Shown: in pieces, positions 1 to 8,068 of the stretch
Position numbering within the stretch: position 1 is the first letter of the stretch
Layout of the letters: each line of letters begins with the position of its first letter
Origin: Sporisorium sorghi
Lineage: Eukaryota > Basidiomycota > Ustilaginomycetes > Ustilaginales > Ustilaginaceae
Reading direction: 5' to 3'
DNA: 64,000 nt
Assembly (NCBI GenBank): GCA_023212695.1
Contig: JALCCG010000112.1
Coordinates: 1 to 64,000, forward strand
The notes under the pieces: generated by a model
Databases searched by the model: none
Seen by the model: the letters and a program-made list of their open reading frames with translations, nothing else
What the model was told of the DNA's origin: nothing
Position numbers and translations under genes: made by a program

Positions 1-531
1 TGGGGCAGACATTGTCCGCTGCAACAACAGCCTCGCCACGACGCCAGCGAGTTCCAGAGCCACGGCATCCTCGTCACCGTCGGCACGGTTTCGAGAACAG
101 AAGAAGTCGACGAGACCTGGGATGGAGGCTCGCCGCGCTACTCGTCCGACAGCCCGGACCCGGAAACGCTCGAGATGCAGCGGCAGTGGCCCAGGCTCGC
201 ATCGAAGAGCTCGCATGTTTCGGAGCAGGGTCAAGGCTCGACGCACAACGAGGAGGTCCAAGCTGTGGGCGTCAGCTTCGATCCAGTGCCTGTGCCGACG
301 CTGGCGAGGAGGAAAGAGGCTTCTGACACTACCTACCTGTCACACCTTCCTGACTCGGTCGAGGCACCATCGAGCTCTTGGATCCCTCGAACGCCTGAAA
401 GCCCTTACCCTGAGGTCCTGTCGCCACGCTCCTTTGCTCGGAATAGCGGGACGTCGGAGAGCATCGGAGGCAAGAGGGTCTCGTCAGGTGTACCTTTGCC
501 GGACACTGAAGAGAAAGACAGCAGCCCTTGA
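1..531 (+). CDS. C-terminal part of an unknown Ser/Pro-rich protein (5' end outside window)
   Basis: Frame 1 is open from the first base of the window to a TGA at 529-531, so about 176 C-terminal residues are visible and the start lies upstream. The translation has fungal-coding character: it is rich in Ser, Pro, Asp and Glu, has short acidic stretches (EEVDETWDGG, PDTEEKDSSP) and no hydrophobic segment. It looks like a disordered tail of a regulatory or cytoskeletal protein. I recognise no domain. The many internal Met-initiated frames nearby look like shadows of this one. It runs convergently toward the minus-strand gene ending at 1053. Confidence is moderate because the call rests on an uninterrupted frame and composition only. 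Confidence 0.5.
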   Translation, partial: WGRHCPLQQQPRHDASEFQSHGILVTVGTVSRTEEVDETWDGGSPRYSSDSPDPETLEMQRQWPRLASKSSHVSEQGQGSTHNEEVQAVGVSFDPVPVPTLARRKEASDTTYLSHLPDSVEAPSSSWIPRTPESPYPEVLSPRSFARNSGTSESIGGKRVSSGVPLPDTEEKDSSP

Positions 532-1052
532 CAGAGGGCTTGAACTTGGACTTCTCATGTACCGTAGCCATCCTCCTCCGAGAGAACTGACTGTCGTTCG
601 ACAAGCGATTGACATAAAGTTGAGCACTGTCTGTGTCAAGGGAACGAACAAGATTGCAAACAACCTACGACCATGAGCGACTTATTGCTGTAGCCTTTCC
701 TTAATGCAGCGGCGGTCTTGAGGGCCAGTGCCAGGCAGCCTTGTTGCTCTCTACCCGGTCGAGGAAGGCCTACGTCTCTTTTCGACAGCTCTGGGCAGCG
801 ACCCGCACAAGAAACATTCTTTGTATCGTCCATTGACCGACATGAAGTTGAGCACAGCCCTTGTCATGGGCAGCAAGCTTGCGAACCAATGGCGATCTGC
901 ATGTCTACGCTAGCTGCCAACGGGTGAACACACAGTCGCTCCGACCAACGCTCGACGTGAGACGGAGCAAAGCGAAAGAAAATACGATTGCGAATGCGAA
1001 CAACATCAAACGAATGTGCAACACTCTGTGCTGAAGGGTATGTATGCGATGA
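532..1052. other. Convergent intergenic region with a degenerate ~50-bp direct repeat
   Basis: This is the 3' side of two convergent genes. No convincing gene is seen. Two related stretches, near 611-660 and 839-887, share GACAT-AAGTTGAGCAC followed by similar GTCA-GG and CAAG-TTGC-AAC blocks about 228 bp apart, which suggests a decayed duplication. Confidence 0.4.
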
Positions 1053-2393
1053 TCAAAACTTGTTCGGAGTGAGGGGCAACGCCAACGCAGCCCCCGACCA
1101 GATGTCCTCCTCGGCCGCACCTTTATCCGAGCTGCGTCGTGGGAGCGCCAGTAGATCAGGAAACTCGAGGAACGACCTGAATTCGTGCAGCGAGCCGAGG
1201 CTGGACCTGTTGCTGGTGCCCGACGACGACTCGTATCCAGAGCTTGGGCTCCTGCTGAGCTCGGGCTCGGGGGACAGCTCGCCACCATCAGACGATCGAC
1301 CACGGGCACGCATGTTGCGGCCCAGTGTAGCAGCAAAGTTCTCGCCGGCTTCCGAAGTGACGGGCGACGCAATGGGACTCAGCTTGGATGCCGGTGCCGC
1401 TGGCGCACCGATCGGCTCCAGAATAGCCGGCACAGAACCAGACGCAGCATAGATCGCCTTGCGCTTGTCCTTGGGACTCGTCGAGCCAGAGGCAATGTTC
1501 AACAACGGCTCTGTCTTGTCGAGCGCAAGCTTGGAGGGACGTCGAATCGACTTCAAGGGTCGCAATGGCTGCTGTGCACCGGACGCTGCATAAAGCGGCT
1601 TGTCGTCGCTCGCATCCTGGTGCACCCACTTGGAGTCTGCCGTCGCGAAGGTGCCACTCAAAGCAGAAGAGGTCGAGGAGCGGGTAGAGGTGGTCGACGA
1701 TCGTCTGAGCGAAGGACTCTTGATCGCAGCCTGTGCGCCTTGAGTGCCCGTGCTGATGTGGACAAAGTTGGAGGGGCCTGAGATGGAGAGCTCGAAGGAC
1801 GACTGCTCGTCGGATTTGTTGCGACGCAGAGACAGCTTGAGATGCGCCGAGATGCTGGTTTTGCGGCTGAGCGTTGGTTGACGAGGCGACACAGCGGGCG
1901 ACGACGATGCAGGCGCAGTATGCTCCTCTTTGTCTTGCATCCACTTCAGAGGCCCCTTTCTCGGTCGTGAGGATGCAGAAGAGGCCGAGATGGTGGCAGA
2001 GCGGAGAAGCTGCTGGACAGAATCGTCTGCATTGCTGGCGGTCGCTTGAGATGCGGGAGGAGCGTCAATGTCGAGAAGGTATTGTCGTTGTGGTCGCTGT
2101 GCCGAGGCCACATTGGGTACCGACTCCTGGGTCGGAGTGATGTCCGTGTATGCGGCAGAGCTGGATGTTTTCGATCCGGGAACAGAGAGCGTTGACGACA
2201 GAGCTGCTGTTGTGCTGCTTGCGATCGACTCTTGTGACAGAAGGTCGGATGGGATGAGAGGTACCGGCTTCCTCCTGATCTTGCGAACAGTCGCTGCTGG
2301 CTTGGCGGTGGGGGTGGACGTTGACGCTTGAGGGCCGCGCCAGAGATTGTCCTGTGCCTCTGATGGCAACGAATTGTAGATCGCTGCAGACAT
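1053..2393 (-). CDS. Ser-rich disordered protein with a CRIB-like motif, possible Rho-GTPase effector
   Basis: An uninterrupted 446-residue frame. Most of it is low-complexity Ser/Ala/Pro/Thr with basic patches (KIRRKP near residue 40, LRRNKS near 190). At about residues 203-217 it reads ISGPSNFVHISTG. This matches the first half of the CRIB consensus (I-S-x-P-x2-F-x-H), which binds GTP-loaded Cdc42/Rac, but the second His of the consensus is replaced by Thr. The basic segment just upstream resembles those that precede CRIB motifs in membrane-recruited effectors. No kinase or other catalytic domain follows, so a small scaffold of the Gic/Borg type is the closest analogy. That function is an inference; the reading frame itself is well supported by length and composition. 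Confidence 0.65.
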   Translation of the reverse strand: MSAAIYNSLPSEAQDNLWRGPQASTSTPTAKPAATVRKIRRKPVPLIPSDLLSQESIASSTTAALSSTLSVPGSKTSSSAAYTDITPTQESVPNVASAQRPQRQYLLDIDAPPASQATASNADDSVQQLLRSATISASSASSRPRKGPLKWMQDKEEHTAPASSSPAVSPRQPTLSRKTSISAHLKLSLRRNKSDEQSSFELSISGPSNFVHISTGTQGAQAAIKSPSLRRSSTTSTRSSTSSALSGTFATADSKWVHQDASDDKPLYAASGAQQPLRPLKSIRRPSKLALDKTEPLLNIASGSTSPKDKRKAIYAASGSVPAILEPIGAPAAPASKLSPIASPVTSEAGENFAATLGRNMRARGRSSDGGELSPEPELSRSPSSGYESSSGTSNRSSLGSLHEFRSFLEFPDLLALPRRSSDKGAAEEDIWSGAALALPLTPNKF

Positions 2394-3646
2394 GCTGTGC
2401 TGCTCGTTGTGATGGCTGATGGAAGGTGGTGGTAGGAGAGGTCGATGTCGACGGAGAAGGTGGCGTGTTGATGGGCTGTCGGAAGCAAGAAGACGATACG
2501 GGAGCGGTGGAGTCTCAACAATGAGCTGCTCTTATGGTTAGCGGTGGGTCAAGCTGGAGGCTGCGTGACAGTTGCCTGGCTTGAATGTGGGTCGTCTTCT
2601 CTCAACGCAGCCGAAAATGGCTTGCACAACGATAGGGCTGCTAACCACACCAACACAGCCTGGTGCCACAGGCGAAGATCGAGCTAACTTACTCAAGCCA
2701 AGAAGCGTTTGTGCGGGGGCAGCATGACGCTCTTTGTTCGCGAGGCTAGGTCCTAAGCGAGGCGGACCAAGCCAAGGCGACGCAATGCCGAGGCGCTGTG
2801 ACACACGCAAACAAAGAGACCCTGTAGCCAAACCCACTCTGAAAGGCCTCACGGTGGGACCCTCTGGCTTGATACGCACCACCTGAGCTCCATCAACCAC
2901 AGACGCTTTCGACTCAAGGACTCTTCTCACGATAAAGGCCAGCCAAAGGGGGATTCATAGCAGCGGGGAAAATGGTCTGTCGAGACAGAGTAAGGCATGC
3001 AGACAGCTGCAAGGCAAAGGAGAAAAGACTCATTGAACCCTGGTTCTGCAGCCGAAGCGTGTCTCTGTGTCACTTTTTCTTCTTCTTTCTTTCTGTCCCT
3101 TGCCGTTTCGCTTCGGAGAGAGGCTGTGCATGTGAACAGAGCAAGCCAAAATTCGAGACCTGTCTTTTCGCGCTCTCCTGAGGGACTTTTTAGCGCGACT
3201 CGCGTCTCGCGTCTTCGCTTCTCTTGCACAATGACGAAATAGGCAAGCACTCTCGCGACGACCGAGCAAGTCCGGCGTCCTTTTTTTTGTCGATGAATCG
3301 CTCGCTCTTCACCATCGGGCCGAAATGGTCGCAGCTCCGTGTCCGTATGGACGATCATTCACGACGTCTGTGTTCCGTGTGCGAATGATCGACATGATGT
3401 GAGACTGGCGAGGATTCCTCGTGACATGTCGAGCTGCATCGCCAAGGGCTGGCAGCTCTATATACGTCGAAGGCCGTTGCGCCGACCACAAACATTCCTT
3501 CTTACCTTGGTCTTCCATATGCGACGCCTCGACAGAGACCAAGAGCATAAGAACAATGCTCGAACCACGTTCAAGATTGCAGACACCCGCCTGCGAAGCA
3601 CTACACGATCTGCACACCTCAGAACTTGGTTGTTGGCAAGTATACT
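2394..3646. other. Intergenic region, promoter side of the CRIB-like gene
   Basis: About 1.25 kb between the minus-strand gene starting at 2393 and the minus-strand SNARE gene ending at 3647. Scattered short frames exist on both strands, but none has a domain or consistent codon use. T-rich and CT-rich patches near 3068-3100 and 3280-3290 are the only notable content. Confidence 0.5.
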
Positions 3647-4150
3647 TTACTTGAACAAGGCTATCAACAAGATGAGCGTCGCAATGAGAGCTCCGAGGAT
3701 CCAAAGCATGCCTGTCGAGCAAGTGAAAACAAGTCGTCAGTGCCACCGTTTCTACCAAAAGCACTCTACGCTAGCTGGCGACTCACCGTGATGTTGAATG
3801 CTACTCCTCAAACGATCCAGCTGATTCGCCGCACCTCCCAGCCGCAAGCCTGTCCGATCCACATCGCCGTCAAACTCTTCAAGCAGCTCCTGATGCAAAT
3901 CGAGCTCTTCGTTCATCTGCAGACTCATCTCGTGCTGTCGATTCAGAGATGCAGAGAGCGCGTCGAGGTGCTGGTCCTGCTCGTCCCAGTGCTGTTGCTG
4001 CAGCGTCGGCAGGTCTGTATGCGCCGCAGAACCATTGCTGCTGCTCTGTGGATGCCTGCCTTCCGGCGAAATGACTGAACTTGGTTGAGCATCGTCCTGG
4101 TCGTCCGCAAACGGATTGTGGTCGGGCGCCAGAGGGCCGAGATCGGACAT
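3647..4150 (-). CDS. Qc-SNARE, Syn8/syntaxin-8-like, tail-anchored
   Basis: Two exons: 4150-3787 and 3711-3647, joined across a 75-nt intron (donor GTGAGT, acceptor ACAG), giving 142 residues. Residues ~57-118 form a SNARE motif (LSASLNRQHEMSLQMNEELD and onward) with the heptad pattern and register of fungal Syn8-type Qc-SNAREs. Exon 2 encodes only the C-terminal anchor (MLWILGALIATLILLIALFK, then stop), so without splicing the protein would lose its membrane anchor. The N-terminus is acidic with an NPF tripeptide at residues 12-14 (DHNPFADDQDD), a possible EH-domain ligand. It lacks the long N-terminal bundle of mammalian syntaxin 8. It probably acts in endosome/trans-Golgi fusion. Start at 4150 is the only in-frame Met before the motif. 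Bet1 or Tlg1 are alternative family assignments. Confidence 0.85.
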
Positions 4151-5492
4151 CGTGGCGGTCTCGTTGCCGGCTGAGAGCAGTGTGTGCCGCTGCTTACTGC
4201 ATGGTCTGTTCAGCTTCTTGCTGTACCTTGGGTGCGGCAGCGGTTTCTAGTGGTCGACGGAAGCGTTTGTATCGAGTTGACAAACGAGAACAACGTGTGG
4301 GGTAAACGAGCAAAGCTTCTGACGTTCCCTGCGTCGTTACAGGATCTCGGGAAACGGAAGCTGCACCAAAATCGGCAGATGTTACATTTGGAAGCCGCAC
4401 ACGCCTCCAATCTCCGAAGCGCCTTAGTAACGCTTTGTCAATTCTTCTTGTGCATGGCCTTCTCCCAGCTTGGCAGGTCTGGTCAGCTGAACCTTGCAGC
4501 GAGACAAAAGACCCGGTTCATGACAGCCGGATCCCTCGGCGCTTACGCCGGTCCCTCACAAATGACCTGCACATTCGATTCGTCGCTGCATACTCTGCAG
4601 TCGCCCACAGGCACTCGGATTCGATCAGCCACATGCGTTCAGCATGGCTTGCATCTCATGGTGGCGAGACGCGCACCACAAAACCTTTCCACGTACTGTA
4701 GAGCATCCGATGCTGTACAGCAAGCCACGACCGGCAGAAGTTTGGAGAGATTTTCTCGGCTCTCGACGGGCAACCCCGCAGTTGCGCGCACGGAAGCAGC
4801 GCCAAGATTGCCGTTGGAGACTGAACTGTGTTTTCAGCACGACTGCCTCTGGAGTTTCGTTAAGCTGATGCTTCAGCTCTGTTCGGCAGTCAATGACATG
4901 TCCGCAGGAAGGCGCCAACGACATCCAACAAAGTGACCGTCTGTCTGCAACTGCCTAGGCAACGCGCAAAGTTTGTTTCTTGGCGAGTCAATATTTTCGC
5001 CAAGCTGTCCCTTCTGTCGGAAGTACAGGTCGCAACAGCCCGGCAAAACACAAGCTTTGCAGACAGCCGTTCCGAACTCCTGTCTGTATACTCATTCGAC
5101 CTCGACGTCGACGAGCTGCCATATGCTTACAGCGTGACTGCGGAGCTTGAAACTCGCTTCAGCTCCAAAGTCGGTGAATTCTGTTCTTCGTCCACGCTGA
5201 GCCTCTTCTTCTTTTGCTTCATTCCGGAAGTGTCGCAAAATTTAATCGAAGCTGCAAGAAAACACTCGCGCGGGTTGATTTACCCGGATTTCGTCACTCT
5301 TGCAGCTCTGGAACCGCGATCTTGGCGAATGCAGAAAAAGACAGCTGCAGCAGCAGCAGCATGGCCCTCGCTCGGCTGGCCCGAACAAGTGGTTGCTGCC
5401 CCACGCACGCTGAATCTGAATTCTGACTGATGGTGACGATGAATGACCCTGCAGCTTCGGTAGGCTCCGACGGCTGTTCTTCTCGAGTGGAC

Positions 5493-5534
<42 letters not shown>

Positions 5535-6124
5535 AACTGCTAGGCTGAGTTTGTTTAGAGACGAGAGACTGCATGGCAACCGGCACGCTTTGGCTCTCGC
5601 TACCATCCAAGTCAATCTCCTCCCACAACCGCTTTGCGCCTTGCCACCTGTCTCGGCTCTTGTCTCCGAAAGAAGCGGCTGTAGCGGCGTCGACAGCAAG
5701 GTGCTCATCAGCTGGCTCGTCTGCGCCAAGCTGTCTCATGTGCAGGGTTCCTCTTTCTTCACTTCCGCCTTCTTTCTTTCCTCGCAACCACCCACTTCTC
5801 CGCTTCATCTTCAGCCTCCTTATCTTCAAAGCCCGGCTCCAACTGGCCTTGTTCTTCTTCACCTTCATCTCGTCTGACTCGGTCCTCGTCACGGCGTTCT
5901 GCGCTAAAGTAGGCAGAAGCGAAACGCACATTTGCTGGCAACGTTAGCCCATTGATCAAGCAGGAACACAGTTCGAAGACCCTGCAGCCAGCCCAGAATC
6001 TCTGCCTCGCTCATACCAACCAGCCACCTTTGGCTTAAAAAGAGGTCGGTCCGCTCCAGGGGCCCCGCACTCCTCTCTCTCTCTCTCACACACACACCGC
6101 TGAGAACAGACCCTCGCCAACACC
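4151..6124. other. Long intergenic region with CTG/CAG repeats and weak coding-like minus-strand frames
   Basis: About 2 kb between the SNARE gene and the aquaglyceroporin. Plus-strand frames at 4184-4936 and 4933-5430 are long but show no domain. On the minus strand, 5242-6014 contains coding-like pieces: a possible start at 6014 (MSEAEILGWLQGL), an acidic/basic stretch, and DKSRDRWQGAKRLWEEIDLD. I could not join these with credible introns. A CT-rich then CA-rich leader (6072-6098) precedes the aquaglyceroporin. Confidence 0.4.
5494..5534. repeat. TGC/CTG trinucleotide repeat, about 13.5 units
   Basis: A perfect trinucleotide tract. On the minus strand it reads as poly-Ala in one open frame and poly-Gln in another. 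A shorter CAG tract lies at about 5345-5361. It is a likely length-polymorphic microsatellite. Confidence 0.9.
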
Positions 6125-7960
6125 ATGCGTTCCCGTCGCTCGAGCACCACGGCGGAGCGGCCCGTCTCCACCGCCGCCGACGTCGCCGTGCCCCTCGAAA
6201 TCAACATGCCGCGCAGCGACAGCGCCGCCAGCAGCGCCAACAACAGCCAGATCGATCTCTCGGGCCACCACATCTACCTCCCTGGCTCTGCCAACTCCAC
6301 GGGCTCGCCAGGACAGGGTGGCTTCTTCGAGCTGAGCCACGTGCGCCCCAGCGAACGCGTTGCGGGCGAGGAGGTGGTCAAGGACGTCAAGACGGGCAAG
6401 CACTACAAGAAGGTGCCTGTGTCCAAGCCGGCGTATTCGCTCGGGCACACCACGGGCGCGCCGGTTGTCCCTGGTGTGGCGAATAGGACTACGGGCCGTA
6501 TTGGGTTGGGTCATGCGTTCCCGACGGAGGAGCAGAACAGGCAGTACAAGGCGGACAAGGCGGCTCGCAAGTCGAACAATGGTTCGGGAACGCGGTCGCC
6601 CTCGGTGGCGGGTGGTAGCGCTTCGGGCCACCGCGCTTCGATGGATGTCAACACGCTGGAAGGCAGGACGCAGCTCTTTGCTCAACTGCGTGAGCTCATC
6701 CACGAAGAGTTCGAGAAGGTCAACCGCGGTCAGACCGAGGAGCGCAGGCGTCACGTCCACCAGGCGCACCTCGAGCAGCGACAGCATCTCGAGGGTCATA
6801 TCGAAGACGTCAAGGAGGCGATTGCCGAGCAACCTGCGCAGTCTGAAGTCGAGCTCGAGTCGACCGAGTCCGAGTACAAGAAGGCCAAAGGATCCGACAT
6901 CACCGATACCGCTTGGGCCACCTCGGACGATGACAAGCCGCTGGCGTTCGGCCGAAAGGGCAGTGAGGCGGGCCTCACTGTCGTTGAAGGTGCAACTACC
7001 GTCAAAGACCCGCAGCCCGTCGAGCGCGGCTACAGCGACGACCAGGAGCTCAGCGAGGACGACGAATACGAGTTCCCCAACTAATGGGCGGCGATCCGGT
7101 ACAAGCTGCGTGAACCGTTCGCCGAGTTCCTCGGCTGCTTCATGCTCATGGTCTTTGGCAACGGCATCAACTGCCAGGTGACCGTCTCGAAGCTCTACGA
7201 CCCGAACTCTCCCAAAGGTGACTACCTCTCCATCTCTTTCGGCTGGGGCGTCGGTGTCGCCATGGGCGTGTGGGTCGCAGGCGGCATCTCTGGCGGCCAA
7301 ATTAATCCAGCTGTGACTCTGGCCCTAGCTTTCTTCCGCAAGTTTCCTTGGAAGAAGGTGCCCATCTACATTGTCGCGCAGATCCTTGGCTGCTTAATGG
7401 GCTCGCTGTGCATCTACGGGCTTTATGTCAACCCGATCCGCATCGTCGATCCGAACCAGACCGAGACGACTGCCTCGCTTTTCACTACGTATCCGGCCGA
7501 GTTCCTGCGCCAGCCCTCGACACGCATGAGCGCGTTCTACAACGAGTTCTTCGCCAGCACCATCCTGCTCATCGTCATCCTGGCCATCGGCGACTCGTCC
7601 AACACGCCTCCTCCCGATGGGTTGGCGCCGCTCGTGCTGCTCTGGCTAGTCTGGGGCCTTGGTGCCTGTCTCGGCTGGCAGACGGCCTATGCGGTCAATC
7701 CGGCGCGAGACTTGGGGCCCAGGCTGATGCTCTACATCGTCGGCTACTCGCCCGACATTCTGTGGACGTTCAATGCGTGGTACTGGATCTGGACGCCCAT
7801 TCTCGCGACCATCTCCGGCGCCATCATGGGCTGCATCGTCTACGACACGCTCTGCTACACCGGCGGCGACTCACCCATCAACCGAAAGGCCAAGAACCAC
7901 GCCGCAGCGCTCGGACCAGGCTCGAAAGAAAAGATGCCGGCCGCTCTCAGCGAGGCTTGA
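6125..7960 (+). pseudogene. Aquaglyceroporin (MIP family) interrupted by an in-frame TAA
   Basis: One frame encodes 319 residues, then TAA at 7082-7084, then 291 more residues to 7960 without any shift. The first part is the long hydrophilic N-terminal domain common in fungal aquaglyceroporins. The second part begins WAAIRYKLREPFAEFLG, the usual start of the MIP membrane domain. It holds both pore motifs: INPAVT (about 7303-7320) and NPARD (about 7699-7713), the Asp after NPAR being the glycerol-channel signature. Six membrane helices can be seen. The stop falls two to three residues before helix 1, where related proteins usually have an aromatic or Pro. Thus a full channel is made only by readthrough, by RNA-level change, or if the base is an error. 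Start at 6125 follows a CT/CA-rich leader with ACC before ATG. Confidence 0.8.
7082..7084 (+). other. In-frame TAA stop inside the aquaglyceroporin frame
   Basis: The codons are TTC CCC AAC TAA TGG GCG. Coding character and family similarity continue on both sides in the same frame. No intron with a usable donor and the right phase removes the TAA. The following base is T, not the CTA context known for leaky TGA codons. Confidence 0.9.
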
Positions 7961-7962
7961 AA

Positions 7963-8008
7963 CCATTGCATTCCATTGCATTCCATTGCATTCCATTGCA
8001 TTCCATTG
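7963..8008. repeat. 10-bp tandem repeat in the 3' region of the aquaglyceroporin gene
   Basis: About 4.6 copies of CCATTGCATT, starting just after the stop codon at 7958-7960. The copies are near identical, so the array is young or homogenised. It lies between convergent 3' ends. Confidence 0.9.
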
Positions 8009-8068
8009 CTCAGTTGTGCATGTAGTTGTATCTCGACGTCATCCTATCTTGCATGTATCGCTTCTCCG

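Noticed and set aside
4184..5430. Two long plus-strand frames (250 and 165 residues) downstream of the SNARE gene
   Set aside because: Composition is irregular, with no domain and no consistent codon use. They look like chance frames.
7082..7087. Programmed readthrough of the peroxisomal type at the aquaglyceroporin stop
   Set aside because: The codon is TAA followed by T, not the TGA-CTA context known to leak in fungi. Only a general readthrough hypothesis is left, and it is kept as a finding.
6963..7105. Intron (GTGAGG donor, branch-like CTAAT, ACAAG acceptor) that would remove the TAA in the aquaglyceroporin
   Set aside because: The phase is wrong: the 143-nt removal breaks the REPFAEFLG frame and deletes the conserved entry WAAIRY. 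No other donor gives a working phase.
6086..7300. 404-residue minus-strand frame opposite the aquaglyceroporin
   Set aside because: It is an antisense shadow of the GC-rich N-terminal coding part; Val/Leu/Arg/Asp-rich with no recognisable domain.
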